A stretch of 64,000 nt of DNA. Origin: Aquamicrobium defluvii (lineage in GTDB: Bacteria; Pseudomonadota; Alphaproteobacteria; Rhizobiales; Rhizobiaceae). The position numbers were made by a program, and so were the translations under genes. This document shows positions 36,074-46,569 of this stretch, piece by piece. The stretch spans positions 124,001 to 188,000 of the forward strand of contig NZ_SNZF01000003.1 of NCBI RefSeq assembly GCF_004363725.1. The letters run 5' to 3'. Position 1 is the first letter of the stretch. Every line of letters starts with the position of its first letter. The notes below the pieces were generated by a model, which was not told the origin of the DNA, made no database searches, and saw nothing but the letters and a program-made list of their open reading frames with translations.

Positions 36074-37339
36074 TCAGAGCCAGTCGGGCACGCTGTCGAG
36101 CCCGATCAGCTCCTCATAGGTCTGGCGCCTGCGTACGACGGCGAAGCGGTCGCCATCGACCAGAACCTCGGGAACGAGACGGCGGGTGTTGTAGGTGCCG
36201 GACTGCACGGCGCCATAGGCGCCGGCCGTGGAAACGGCCACCAGATCGCCTGGCCCCATGCGCGGCAGATTGCGGTCGAGCCCGAGATAATCGCCCGTCT
36301 CGCACACCGGCCCCACCACATCGGCCCTGATCCATTCCACATCGGCGGCAGGTTCCGCCACCGGCCGGATGGCATGATAAGCCTCGTAGAGCGTCGGGCG
36401 GATCAGGTCGTTCATGCCCGCATCGACAATGAGGAAGTTCTTCGCCTCGGCTTCCTTGAGATAGATCACCTCGGTGACGAGGATGCCGGCATTGCCGACG
36501 ATCAGCCGGCCCGGCTCGAAGACCAGCCTGACGCCCATATCGCCGAAGCGCTTGCGCACGATCTCGCCATAGGCCACGGGAAGCGGCGGCGGCGAGTTGT
36601 CCTGATGGTAGGGAACGCCGAGGCCGCCTCCCATGTCGACATGGGTGATGTCATGCCCGTCCGCGCGGAGCTGCCCGACCAGTTCCGCCATCAGCGCGAA
36701 GGCGTTGTCGAACGGCTCCAGATCGGTGATCTGGCTGCCGATATGGGCATCGACGCCGCTGACCTTCAGGCCGGGAAGCGATGCCGCGCGGGCATAGACC
36801 TCGCGCGCCCGCGACAGCGGAATGCCGAACTTGTTCTCCGACTTGCCGGTCGCGATCTTGGCATGGGTGCGCGCATCGACATCCGGGTTGATGCGCAGCG
36901 ATACCGGAGCCACCTTGCCGAGCGCCGTGGCCCGCGCCGACAACAGCTCCAGCTCCGGCTCGGATTCCACGTTGAAGCAGCAGATGCCGGCCTCCAGCGC
37001 GAAGTCCATTTCGCCAGACGTCTTGCCGACGCCCGAGAACACGATCTTGCCGGCAGGAATGCCGGCGGCGAGCGCGCGGCGGATCTCGCCTTCCGAAACC
37101 GTGTCGGCCCCGGCGCCAAGCTTCGCCAGCGTCTTCAGGACGGCCTGGTTGGAGTTGGCCTTGAGCGCGTAGCACACCAATGTGTCGAGCCCGGCGAACG
37201 CCTGGCTGAACACATTGAAATGGCGCGTCAGCGTCGCCGTGGAATAGCAGTAGAACGGCGTGCCGACGGCGGCTGCGATCGCCCTGATCGAGACGTCCTC
37301 GGCGTGCAGGACGCCGTCGCGATATTCGAAATGGTTCAA
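36074..37339 (-). CDS. lysA: diaminopimelate decarboxylase
   Basis: A 421-residue PLP enzyme making lysine from meso-diaminopimelate. Lys60 in VCYALKAN binds PLP. The GGGLGVPY turn, the FEPGR phosphate loop and GPVCETGDYLGLDR, which carries the active-site Cys from the second subunit, are all present. It follows lptM by 16 bases and argH by about 290, forming an argH-lptM-lysA operon. Confidence 0.97.
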   Translation of the reverse strand: MNHFEYRDGVLHAEDVSIRAIAAAVGTPFYCYSTATLTRHFNVFSQAFAGLDTLVCYALKANSNQAVLKTLAKLGAGADTVSEGEIRRALAAGIPAGKIVFSGVGKTSGEMDFALEAGICCFNVESEPELELLSARATALGKVAPVSLRINPDVDARTHAKIATGKSENKFGIPLSRAREVYARAASLPGLKVSGVDAHIGSQITDLEPFDNAFALMAELVGQLRADGHDITHVDMGGGLGVPYHQDNSPPPLPVAYGEIVRKRFGDMGVRLVFEPGRLIVGNAGILVTEVIYLKEAEAKNFLIVDAGMNDLIRPTLYEAYHAIRPVAEPAADVEWIRADVVGPVCETGDYLGLDRNLPRMGPGDLVAVSTAGAYGAVQSGTYNTRRLVPEVLVDGDRFAVVRRRQTYEELIGLDSVPDWL

Positions 37340-37355
37340 GGTGAAGGTCCGGAAA

Positions 37356-37562
37356 TCAGATCAGCTTGTCGAGAATGAATGGCTTGTCGTTGTCCGGTTT
37401 CTGCGGCTCCGGCGGCAGCGGTTCCTTGTTGCGCTCCGCTTCCTTGCGTGCCTCGACCGCCGCTTCATAGGGCGTATCGAGGCCCGACTTGCGCCCGCAG
37501 GCGGCAACCGTAACCGTCGCGGCGACCAGCGCCAGCGTCACAAACATCCTGCCTGCGGTCAT
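37356..37562 (-). CDS. lptM: LptM-type small lipoprotein
   Basis: A 68-residue lipoprotein: hydrophobic signal, lipobox VAAC (Cys22), then GRKSGLDTP, which matches the short LptM (YifL) motif. In E. coli LptM assists disulfide maturation of the LptD translocon. It sits directly upstream of lysA, as in many proteobacteria. The Pro/Lys-rich tail shows no fold. Confidence 0.85.
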   Translation of the reverse strand: MTAGRMFVTLALVAATVTVAACGRKSGLDTPYEAAVEARKEAERNKEPLPPEPQKPDNDKPFILDKLI

Positions 37563-37627
37563 CGTTCCATCCGTCCGTGCTTCTGCCCACCGCTTTTAGA
37601 CAAGTTTGGTCGCCAATGCACCCGGCT

Positions 37628-39028
<1,401 letters not shown>

Positions 39029-39060
39029 CGCTATAACCCCTGTCCGGAGCAGTTGATAAA

Positions 39061-39744
39061 ATGGCAGACGGCAGAAAACTCTTCCCCACCCCGCGCCTGA
39101 TTGCGGCGGCCCTTGTGGCCGGTGCCGCAGCCGGCGCGCTCGCGGTATATGTCAGCGGCGGCCTTTCTGGCAACAACGCACCGGGCGCGACTGCCGCGGT
39201 TGCCGAAAATGACCGCGTATGCGCCGCCAGGGCTGAGCGCGCCAGGGAAGTTGCTGCGGCCGCGACCGGACATGTCGCCGCCATGCTGCCCGCCGATCCG
39301 CCGCAATCTCTCTCCGCCCTCGCCTTCAACGATCCGGATGGAAAGCCGGCTACCCTTGCCGGTCACGCCGGCAAAACCGTGCTCGTCAATCTGTGGGCGA
39401 CATGGTGTGCGCCGTGCCGTGCCGAAATGCCCGCGCTGGATCAGCTTCAGGAGAAAATGGGCGGCGACGGATTCGAGGTCGTGGCTATCAATGTCGACAC
39501 CGGCGACGATACGAAGCCGAAAGCCTTTCTCAGCGAAATCGGCGTTTCCAGCCTCGGCTATTACAGCGACCATTCCATGGGCGTGTTCAACGATCTGAAA
39601 ACCAAAGGGCTGGCGCTCGGGCTTCCCGTTACGGTGCTGGTCGACGACGAAGGATGCCTGCTGGCCCATATGAATGGACCGGCGGAATGGTCCACCCCGG
39701 ATGCGCTGAAGTTTATAGAAACGGCGCTGGGTGACGCAAAGTAA
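39061..39744 (+). CDS. tlpA: TlpA-type membrane-anchored thioredoxin
   Basis: A 227-residue protein with an N-terminal membrane anchor (about 11-33) and a periplasmic thioredoxin domain with WCAPC (115-119). TlpA keeps periplasmic thiols reduced for cytochrome oxidase assembly. The segment [23 protein letters not shown] is typical. Divergent from argH, the usual arrangement in rhizobia. Confidence 0.9.
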   Translation: MADGRKLFPTPRLIAAALVAGAAAGALAVYVSGGLSGNNAPGATAAVAENDRVCAARAERAREVAAAATGHVAAMLPADPPQSLSALAFNDPDGKPATLAGHAGKTVLVNLWATWCAPCRAEMPALDQLQEKMGGDGFEVVAINVDTGDDTKPKAFLSEIGVSSLGYYSDHSMGVFNDLKTKGLALGLPVTVLVDDEGCLLAHMNGPAEWSTPDALKFIETALGDAK

Positions 39745-39795
39745 AGCCTGATTTCCACACGATCCTTAACCGGCTTTCATCGTATCGACACGCAA

Positions 39796-39813
39796 CTGTT
39801 GTCTGTCTGTCAT
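39796..39813 (+). promoter_or_regulatory. Pho-box-like site upstream of ugpB
   Basis: CTGTTGT (39796-39802), four bases, then CTGTCAT (39807-39813). This is the 7+4+7 direct-repeat spacing of a PhoB box, with a perfect second half and five of seven in the first. It lies 67 bases before the ugpB start. Rhizobial ugp genes are known PhoB targets. Confidence 0.6.
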
Positions 39814-39879
39814 ATTCGCCCCATACTTCCGATCACGGAACTGAACTCCATTCGGTCAACGATGTATCGGGAGATGACG

Positions 39880-41187
39880 ATGAAGATTCTTGGTATCGCA
39901 GCAGGTTTTGCTACCGCACTCACCCTCTGTTCCTCGGTCTCGGCTCTCGCCGCCACCCAGATCAGCTGGTGGCACGCCATGACCGGCGCCAATGCCGAAG
40001 TGGTGGAAAAGATCGCCGGCGATTTCAACGCCAGCCAGAGCGACTATGAGGTCGTCCCGGTCTTCAAGGGCACCTATCCCGAAACGCTGAACGCCGGCAT
40101 CGCCGCCTTCCGCGCCGGTCAGGCCCCCGACATCATCCAGGTCTTCGACGTCGGCACCGGCGTCATGATGGCCGCCGAGGGCGCGATCCGTCCGGTCGCC
40201 GAGGTTCTGGAAGGCGCCGGGCTGAAATTCGACAAGAGCCAGTATCTGCCCGGCATCGTCGCCTATTATTCAAAGCCCGACGGCACCATGCTGTCCTTCC
40301 CCTACAATTCGTCCTCGCCGATCCTCTACTACAACAAGGATGTGTTCGAGAAAGCCGGCCTCGACGTGAACAACCCGCCCAGGACATGGGGCGAGGTTTT
40401 CGAGGCCGCGAAGAAGATCAAGACCAGCGGCGCCGCTGCCTGCGGCTACACCTCGACCTGGCTCACCTGGATCCATCTCGAGAACTTCGCCGCATGGAAC
40501 AACATCTCCTACGGCACCAACGAGAACGGCCTTGCCGGCGGCGATGTCGAACTGAAGATCAACGCGCCGCTCTACGTCGACCACTTCCAGGCGATCGCCG
40601 ATCTGGCAAAGGATGGCACCTTCAAATATGGCGGCCGCACCTCGGAAGCCAAGCAGCTCTTCCTCGCCGGCGAATGCGGCATCCTCACCGAATCGTCGGG
40701 CGGCCTCGGCGACATCGTCAAGTCGGGCATGAACTACGGCATCGGCCAACTGCCCTATGACGAGAACGGTGTGGGCCCGCAGAACACCACGCCCGGCGGC
40801 GCCAGCCTGTGGGTGATGGCCGGCAAGTCCGACGAGCAGTACAAGGGCGTTGCCGCCTTCTTCAACTATCTGTCCCAGACCGACGTGCAGCAGTTCCTGC
40901 ATGAGCAGTCCGGCTACCTGCCGGTGACGCTGGCCGCCTATGAGGCGACCAAGGGTTCGGACTTCTACGAGAAGAACCCCGGCCGCGAGACGCCGATCCT
41001 GCAGATGATGGGCAAGGCGCCGACCGAGAACTCCAAGGGCGTGCGCCTCGCCAACCTGCCGCAGGTGCGCGACATCCAGAACGAGGAGTTCGAAAAGATG
41101 CTGGCCGGCCAGCAGACCGCCCAGCAGGCGCTCGATGCAGCCGTGCAGCGCGGCAACGCCGCGATCAAGGATGCGATCGGCAACTAG
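39880..41187 (+). CDS. ugpB: sn-glycerol-3-phosphate ABC transporter, substrate-binding protein
   Basis: A 435-residue periplasmic binding protein (E. coli UgpB is 438). A signal peptide of about 24 residues ends at LAA before TQISWWHAMTG. The UgpB ligand-region sequences SWWHAM and YPETLNAGIAAFRAGQAPDI are present. It binds sn-glycerol-3-phosphate and glycerophosphodiesters. The ATG at 39880 is preferred, with GGGAG upstream, over one two codons earlier. A stable hairpin separates it from ugpA. Confidence 0.95.
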   Translation: MKILGIAAGFATALTLCSSVSALAATQISWWHAMTGANAEVVEKIAGDFNASQSDYEVVPVFKGTYPETLNAGIAAFRAGQAPDIIQVFDVGTGVMMAAEGAIRPVAEVLEGAGLKFDKSQYLPGIVAYYSKPDGTMLSFPYNSSSPILYYNKDVFEKAGLDVNNPPRTWGEVFEAAKKIKTSGAAACGYTSTWLTWIHLENFAAWNNISYGTNENGLAGGDVELKINAPLYVDHFQAIADLAKDGTFKYGGRTSEAKQLFLAGECGILTESSGGLGDIVKSGMNYGIGQLPYDENGVGPQNTTPGGASLWVMAGKSDEQYKGVAAFFNYLSQTDVQQFLHEQSGYLPVTLAAYEATKGSDFYEKNPGRETPILQMMGKAPTENSKGVRLANLPQVRDIQNEEFEKMLAGQQTAQQALDAAVQRGNAAIKDAIGN

Positions 41188-41208
41188 GCCCTCGTATGAA
41201 TACCGATC

Positions 41209-41236
41209 AGGGGCGGCATTCCTTGCCGCCCCTTTC
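41209..41236 (+). terminator. intercistronic hairpin between ugpB and ugpA
   Basis: AGGGGCGGCA (41209-41218) pairs perfectly with TGCCGCCCCT (41224-41233), followed by a short T-run. Twenty-one bases after the ugpB stop and 142 before ugpA. A partial terminator or 3' stabiliser here would give more binding protein than permease. Confidence 0.65.
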
Positions 41237-41377
41237 CGCCATCCATGCCATGCTTCCTTCCACGGCCGGCGGCAGGCACGACGGCACGAAATTCTGCATT
41301 TGCGGCGGCGCGCGTCCGGCCACTGCTGAACCGATGTCTGGAAACGGGGACGCCAGGGCTGGAGGAGAGGCCATCGC

Positions 41378-42262
41378 ATGACGCCACGCGTCGTTTTTCC
41401 AAACCGCATCCTGCCCTATCTGCTGCTGGCTCCCCAGCTCGCCATCACGCTGGTGTTCTTCTATCTGCCGGCGGTACAGGCGCTCTACCAGTCCATGCTG
41501 CGCGAGGACCCCTTCGGCCTCAGGTCCCGTTTCGTGTGGTTCGCCAATTTCAGGAAGGTGCTGGCAGATCCCGCCTATCTGAACGCGCTCCACGTCACCG
41601 TCGTCTTTTCCGTGGCGACCGCCGTCGTCGCCATGGGGGTGGCCCTGCTTCTGGCGGTGATGGCCGACAAGGTGGTGCGCAGCCGCGGCCTTTACCGCAC
41701 CCTGCTGATCTGGCCCTATGCGGTGGCGCCGGCCATTGCGGGCATGCTGTTCCTGTTCATGTTCAACCCCTCCATCGGCACGCTGGCCGTGCTGCTGCGC
41801 AAGGCCGGCATAGCGTGGGACCCGCTGCTCAATTCGACCGATGCCATGGTGCTTGTGGTGACGGCTGCCGCCTGGAAGCAGATCAGCTACAATTTCCTGT
41901 TCTTCGTCGCCGGCCTTCAGGCGATCCCGAAAAGCCTGATCGAGGCGGCAGCCATCGACGGCGCGAGGGAGGTGAAGCGCTTCTGGACCATCGTCTTCCC
42001 GCTGCTGGCGCCAACGACCTTCTTCCTGCTGGTCATCAACACCACCTATGCCTTCTTCGATACCTTCGGCATCATCCACGCGGTGACCGGCGGCGGCCCG
42101 GGCAAGGCGACGGAAACGCTGGTCTACAAGGTCTACAATGACGGCTTCGTCAACCTGATCCTTGGCGAATCCGCCGCGCAATCGGTGATCCTGATGATCA
42201 TCGTCATCGCGCTCACCGCCATCCAGTTCCGCTACGTGGAAAGGAAGGTGCACTATGGCTAG
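41378..42262 (+). CDS. ugpA: sn-glycerol-3-phosphate ABC transporter, permease
   Basis: A 294-residue permease with six transmembrane helices. The cytoplasmic EAA loop ([24 protein letters not shown]) contacts UgpC. Length equals E. coli UgpA (295). The N-terminal [20 protein letters not shown] is typical. Its TAG stop is the first three bases of a palindromic repeat and overlaps the ugpE start (ATGGCTAG). Confidence 0.95.
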   Translation: MTPRVVFPNRILPYLLLAPQLAITLVFFYLPAVQALYQSMLREDPFGLRSRFVWFANFRKVLADPAYLNALHVTVVFSVATAVVAMGVALLLAVMADKVVRSRGLYRTLLIWPYAVAPAIAGMLFLFMFNPSIGTLAVLLRKAGIAWDPLLNSTDAMVLVVTAAAWKQISYNFLFFVAGLQAIPKSLIEAAAIDGAREVKRFWTIVFPLLAPTTFFLLVINTTYAFFDTFGIIHAVTGGGPGKATETLVYKVYNDGFVNLILGESAAQSVILMIIVIALTAIQFRYVERKVHYG

Positions 42263-43205
42263 AGCATCGGACCGAAAAGTGGCATCCGGTTTTCGGAAAG
42301 ATCCGGTGCTCCAACAAAAAAGCCCTAAAACTCCGGCCAGCGGGCATGACAAGCTGATGATCGGTCAGTCGTCGGCCGGCATCTGGCTCGCCCACGCCAT
42401 CCTCATCCTCGGCGTGGTCATCGTCGCCTTTCCGATCTACTACACCTTCGTCGCCTCCACCCATTCGCTGCAGACGATCCTGCGCCCGCCGCTGCCGCTG
42501 CTGCCGGGGCCGGAATTCTGGACCAATTATTCGCAGGCGCTGACCGGCGGCGGCACCCGTATCGGCGGCGTCGGTGTCGTCACCCTGCTCGTCAACACCA
42601 CCGTGATGGCGCTGGGCATCGCCATCGGCAAGATCGTCATCTCGATCCTGTCGGCCTATGCCATCGTGTTCTTCCGCTTTCCGTTCCGGATGACATTCTT
42701 CTGGGTCATCTTCATCACCCTGATGCTGCCCGTCGAGGTGCGCATCCTGCCGACCTACAAGGTGATGGTCGATCTCGGCCTCATCGACACCTATGCCGGG
42801 CTGATCGTGCCGCTGATCGCCTCGGCGACGGCAACGCTTCTGTTCAGGCAGTTCTTCATGACCATTCCGGGCGAGCTGGTCGAGGCCGCGCGCGTCGACG
42901 GCGCGGGGCCGTGGCGCTTCTTCTTCGATATCCTGCTGCCGCTGTCGCGCACCAACATCGCGGCGCTGTTCGTCATCCTCTTCATCTACGGATGGACGCA
43001 ATATCTGTGGCCGCTTCTGGTCACCAACAGCAACGACATGAACACCATCGTCATCGCGCTGCGCAAGATGATCTCCTTTGCCGATGCCGACACCCAGTGG
43101 CACCTCGTCATGGTGACGTCGATCCTCGCCATCATACCGCCGATCGTGGTGGTGGTGGCCATGCAACGGTGGTTCGTCAAGGGCCTGGTCGAGTCGGAGA
43201 AATAG
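42255..43205 (+). CDS. ugpE: sn-glycerol-3-phosphate ABC transporter, permease, with repeat-encoded N-terminal extension
   Basis: A 316-residue permease whose last 282 residues (from [19 protein letters not shown]) match the usual UgpE length (281 in E. coli). They carry six helices and an [21 protein letters not shown] coupling loop. The start at 42255 has a strong ribosome site (AAGGAAGG) inside ugpA. The first 34 residues are not UgpE-like: they are translated from a TAGAGCAT palindromic repeat and adjoining DNA. If translation starts instead at 42357, the protein is of normal length, but I see no ribosome site there. Confidence 0.9.
   Translation: MARASDRKVASGFRKDPVLQQKSPKTPASGHDKLMIGQSSAGIWLAHAILILGVVIVAFPIYYTFVASTHSLQTILRPPLPLLPGPEFWTNYSQALTGGGTRIGGVGVVTLLVNTTVMALGIAIGKIVISILSAYAIVFFRFPFRMTFFWVIFITLMLPVEVRILPTYKVMVDLGLIDTYAGLIVPLIASATATLLFRQFFMTIPGELVEAARVDGAGPWRFFFDILLPLSRTNIAALFVILFIYGWTQYLWPLLVTNSNDMNTIVIALRKMISFADADTQWHLVMVTSILAIIPPIVVVVAMQRWFVKGLVESEK
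42260..42312. repeat. TAGAGCAT palindromic repeat, copy D, inside ugpE
   Basis: TAGAGCATCGGACCGAAAA at the left and TTTTCGG then TCCGGTGCTCC at the right form an imperfect hairpin. It starts with the ugpA stop TAG and is read in frame as residues 3-19 or so of UgpE. The sequence closely resembles a very common rhizobial intergenic palindrome. Confidence 0.75.
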
Positions 43206-43208
43206 AAT

Positions 43209-44273
43209 ATGGCGACAGTCGATCTCAACGATGTGCGCAAGGTGTATGCCGGCGGTTTCGAGGCGGTAAAGGGCGTCTCGATCGCCATTCCCGACAAGGC
43301 GCTGTGCGTTCTGGTCGGACCCTCGGGCTGCGGCAAGTCCACGCTGCTGCGCATGATCGCCGGGCTGGAGACCATCTCGTCCGGCACGATCTCCATCGAT
43401 GGCAAGGTCGTCAACAATATCGGCCCCACCGACCGCGACATCGCCATGGTGTTCCAGAACTACGCGCTCTATCCGCATATGAGCGTCTACGACAACATGG
43501 CCTACGGCCTGCGCAATCGCGGCACGCCGAAGCCCGAGATCGACAGCCGCGTGCGTGCCACGGCCAAGACCCTCGAGCTCGATCAGCTTCTCGACCGCAA
43601 GCCGCGCCAGCTTTCCGGCGGCCAGCGCCAGCGCGTCGCCATGGGCCGCGCCATCGTGCGCAACCCCAAGGTCTTCCTGTTCGACGAGCCGCTTTCCAAT
43701 CTCGACGCCAAGCTTCGGGGCCAGATGCGTGTCGAGATCAAGAACCTTCAGCGCAATCTGGGCGTCACGTCCGTCTACGTCACCCACGACCAGCTCGAAG
43801 CCATGACGCTGGCCGACATGCTGGTGGTCATGAACGCCGGCGTGATCGAGCAGATCGGCGCGCCGATGGACGTCTACGAAAAACCGGCCTCGACCTTCGT
43901 CGCCGCCTTCATCGGCGCTCCGCCCATGAACCTGATGGCACTGACGCATGGGGCGGACGGCACGGCGACGGTGGCGGGAGGAGCGAAGATCGCCGGCCAC
44001 GTGCCCGAACAGGCAGCGATCCTCGGCCTGCGGCCCGAGGATGCGATCGTCCCGGCGCCCGACGCCACGCAAAAAGGCGCGCTCTCACTGCCGGTGGCGG
44101 TGGAGGCCGTGGAACCTGTCGGGATGGAAAGCTTCCTGCACTGTGCCATCGCAGGCGAGCGCATCGTGGTGCGGGTGCCGGGCCGCAGCATGGTCCAGCC
44201 CGGCGACCGGCTGGAGATCGCAGCCGGCCTCGACCGGCTGCACTTCTTCGACAAGGACGGCAGGCGGGTTTGA
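43209..44273 (+). CDS. ugpC: sn-glycerol-3-phosphate ABC transporter, ATP-binding protein
   Basis: A 354-residue MalK/UgpC-type ATPase: Walker [10 protein letters not shown] (37-45), signature LSGGQRQR, Walker [13 protein letters not shown], and a C-terminal OB-type regulatory region from about 240 on ([10 protein letters not shown]). Last gene of ugpBAEC, three bases after ugpE. In E. coli the C-terminal domain mediates inhibition by the PhoU/PII-like systems; whether this happens here is open. Confidence 0.95.
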   Translation: MATVDLNDVRKVYAGGFEAVKGVSIAIPDKALCVLVGPSGCGKSTLLRMIAGLETISSGTISIDGKVVNNIGPTDRDIAMVFQNYALYPHMSVYDNMAYGLRNRGTPKPEIDSRVRATAKTLELDQLLDRKPRQLSGGQRQRVAMGRAIVRNPKVFLFDEPLSNLDAKLRGQMRVEIKNLQRNLGVTSVYVTHDQLEAMTLADMLVVMNAGVIEQIGAPMDVYEKPASTFVAAFIGAPPMNLMALTHGADGTATVAGGAKIAGHVPEQAAILGLRPEDAIVPAPDATQKGALSLPVAVEAVEPVGMESFLHCAIAGERIVVRVPGRSMVQPGDRLEIAAGLDRLHFFDKDGRRV

Positions 44274-44281
44274 AACCCGCC
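44263..44281. terminator. short hairpin at the ugpC stop
   Basis: GGCGGGTT (44263-44270) and AACCCGCC (44274-44281) form a perfect stem with the ugpC stop codon TGA as the loop. It lies in the 21 bases between convergent ugpC and the transglycosylase gene. There is no clear T-run. Confidence 0.5.
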
Positions 44282-44294
44282 CGGCCTTTGAAGA

Positions 44295-45110
44295 TCAATT
44301 GGCGATGCGGCGGGCGAATTCGGCCAGCGCCTGCTGGTAGATGGTCGCGCGGTTCCAGTCGTTCCAGTGCTTGTAGTTGATCTGGCCGGGCCCGTATCCG
44401 CCGCCCGGCTGCCAGCCATGGCCGCGCAGGAAGTTGGCGGTCGAAGCCAGCACGTCGGCACGCGAGCGGATCAGGTCGCGACGTCCGTCGCCATCGAAAT
44501 CGACGGCATATTCGAGATATTTGGACGGCAGGAACTGGGTCTGGCCGAGTTCGCCGAACCCTGCGCCGCGCATCCGCTCGGCCGGGATATAGCGCTTCTG
44601 GGCGATGATGAGAGCCGAATCCAGCTCATTGGTGAAGAAGGCGGAGCGGCGGCAGTCATAGGCCAGCGTCGCCAGCGGACCGAACACGCTCCTGTTGCCT
44701 GAATTGGCGCCGAAGCCCGTCTCCATGCCCCAGATGGCCAGAAGCACTTCCGGCTGGACGCCGTATCTCTGCTCGATGCGGCGCAGCAGCGAGGCTTCGG
44801 ACTTCATGTAGCCCTTGGCCTTCTTGACGTAGGAAGCCGGCGCGCGGCGCTGCATGAAATCCTCCAGGCTGCCGCGGAAAGCCTTGTGCTGGGCCCGGTC
44901 GATCTTGATCACCCCGGTATCGTACTTCACGCCCTGAAGGGGGCGCGTGTCGATGCCGCGCGCCTTGGCGTCGGCGGTGTAAGCGCCTACCCATGCATTG
45001 AAGCCGCTGGCGTCATTGCCGCATTTTCCGGCGGCATGCGCGGCTCCCGCCGCCGTCAAGGCGGCAAACGCTGCCGCAGCAAAAAAACGTCCTTTGGCAA
45101 GAACTGCCAT
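44295..45110 (-). CDS. lytic murein transglycosylase, MltB family
   Basis: A 271-residue exported enzyme that cleaves peptidoglycan to 1,6-anhydro-muropeptides. Signal peptide of about 27 residues ends at AHA. The catalytic Glu130 lies in AIWGMETGFGANSGN; QTQFLPSKYLEYAVDFDGDGRRDL and SRADVLASTANFLRGHGW are typical of the SLT_2 (MltB) domain. GGAG precedes the ATG at 45110. Shorter than MltB proteins with a peptidoglycan-binding domain. Confidence 0.93.
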   Translation of the reverse strand: MAVLAKGRFFAAAAFAALTAAGAAHAAGKCGNDASGFNAWVGAYTADAKARGIDTRPLQGVKYDTGVIKIDRAQHKAFRGSLEDFMQRRAPASYVKKAKGYMKSEASLLRRIEQRYGVQPEVLLAIWGMETGFGANSGNRSVFGPLATLAYDCRRSAFFTNELDSALIIAQKRYIPAERMRGAGFGELGQTQFLPSKYLEYAVDFDGDGRRDLIRSRADVLASTANFLRGHGWQPGGGYGPGQINYKHWNDWNRATIYQQALAEFARRIAN

Positions 45111-45234
45111 ATTGGTCTCCTGAGTGCCTGAATCACGTCCCCGCGCGAATTTGCCAGTCCTGCGTGCACTTGTCATCGCTGTCCCGCAAGCCTGCGCTGC
45201 AAGCCGGGCTCTGTGCAGGCGGAACTCGATCTAA

Positions 45235-45254
45235 ATGTGGCAAAGAGGCCACAT
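45235..45254. repeat. perfect inverted repeat upstream of the CPBP gene
   Basis: ATGTGGC (45235-45241) and GCCACAT (45248-45254) around AAAGAG, about 106 bases before the CPBP start and 125 bases upstream of the divergent transglycosylase start. It may be an operator; no regulator gene is adjacent. Confidence 0.45.
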
Positions 45255-45359
45255 GGCGAAATTGGGCATTTACCATGTATGCGATTGTAGCGGCATCATG
45301 TTTCAACTTGCCCTCGACATGCGCTACTGAGCCTGAGCGGCAAAACCGGCAGAACATCA

Positions 45360-46343
45360 ATGATGGGCACTTCACGCGCTTTTGATCGATACCGCCGCTC
45401 GGCAGGCGAAAAGACGACACTGCCACGGCTCATTGCCGGAACGCTGATCGTGATTGCCTTCTGGGTTGTGAGCTCGTTCGCGGCCATCGGTATCGGCTCC
45501 TATCTCTTCGGCATGGGCCGCATCGGGGCAGGCGAAGCCCTCGAAACCGACCTGATGATGGACTTTATCGCCTCTCCGGCGGGCATCGCGGCCATGCTCC
45601 TGTCCTTCTCTGGGATATGGGTCGGTCTTTGGCTGGCCATGCGCTTCGTGCATCGCCAGCCCCTTTCCGCCCTGTTCGGCGCAGGCCGGCGCCTGTCGCG
45701 CGGCGGCTTCGCCAGGGGTTTCCTCGCGGTGATCCTCACCTCCCTGCTCTCGGAAGCGCTGATCTACCTGATCCGTCCGGAAATCGTCAGGGGCCCCATT
45801 CCGCCCGCAAGCTGGCTGCTTTTCCTTCTGCCGGCCGTTTTGCTGACATTCATCCAGACTTCGGCCGAGGAAGTGCTTTTCCGTGGCTATATGATGCGTG
45901 GGCTGGCCGCACGCTTTGCAAGCCCGCTCGTCTGGTTCCTGCTGCCCGTGATCGTCTTCACCGCGCTGCACTGGGGCGCTTCGGCAAATCCGGCCGTCCA
46001 TCTGTCCGGCATTCTCACCATAGGAGCCTTCGCGCTGGTGCTCGCGGCCACGGTCTGGCTGACCGGCAATCTGGGCGCCGCGTTCGGCGCCCACCTTGCC
46101 AACAACCTGTTCGGCTTCACGCTGATCTCCCATCAGGACACCTACGGCGCACTTGCCCTTTTCATGGGCGCATCGCTCGAAGGTCCGGGCTGGACCGCGA
46201 CCGACGCGGTCCTGCTCACCCTTATCGGCTTCGCCTGCAGCGCGCTGACCCTGGCCCTTCTGGTTCATCCGCGCTCGCCCCTCAAGCTGCAAACGGAACC
46301 GGAAGACGTCGCAGCCCCTGTTCCGTCTCAGCGTCAGCCTTGA
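45360..46343 (+). CDS. CPBP-family intramembrane metalloprotease
   Basis: A 327-residue membrane protein with about eight helices. The CPBP (CAAX protease and bacteriocin-processing) motifs are in place: EExxxR as Glu170-Glu171-Arg175 in SAEEVLFRGYMMRG, His204 in ALHWG, and His245/Asn249 in HLANN. Family members process prenylated proteins or bacteriocins, or confer self-immunity; the substrate here is unknown. The start is one of two adjacent ATGs (45360 or 45363). Confidence 0.85.
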   Translation: MMGTSRAFDRYRRSAGEKTTLPRLIAGTLIVIAFWVVSSFAAIGIGSYLFGMGRIGAGEALETDLMMDFIASPAGIAAMLLSFSGIWVGLWLAMRFVHRQPLSALFGAGRRLSRGGFARGFLAVILTSLLSEALIYLIRPEIVRGPIPPASWLLFLLPAVLLTFIQTSAEEVLFRGYMMRGLAARFASPLVWFLLPVIVFTALHWGASANPAVHLSGILTIGAFALVLAATVWLTGNLGAAFGAHLANNLFGFTLISHQDTYGALALFMGASLEGPGWTATDAVLLTLIGFACSALTLALLVHPRSPLKLQTEPEDVAAPVPSQRQP

Positions 46344-46569
46344 CTCCGGCCCGTTTTTCCTGTCTTAAGCGCACAATTCTGCGACAAGTCTTCTTTTCGC
46401 GAAGCTGACCGGGGCGCCGGGCCTTTCATGGCTGCGTGTCGACCCCGGAGGCCAACACCCGGCAGCGCGATGCGCCCCCGGGTGCTTTTCGGCTTTGGTT
46501 TCGTTTGGAGAAAGGCCGGAGCGGCACTACCTCTCGTCCATCCATGGACGGCAGGGAAAAGGAAGAGAC

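Noticed and set aside
42213-44072. A 619-codon minus-strand frame across ugpE and ugpC
   Set aside because: His/Asp/Arg-rich mirror of the ATPase and permease genes; no motif.
46344-46569. 4.5S (SRP) RNA in front of ffh
   Set aside because: The region has GC-rich stems but not the conserved SRP tetraloop and asymmetric-bulge sequence.
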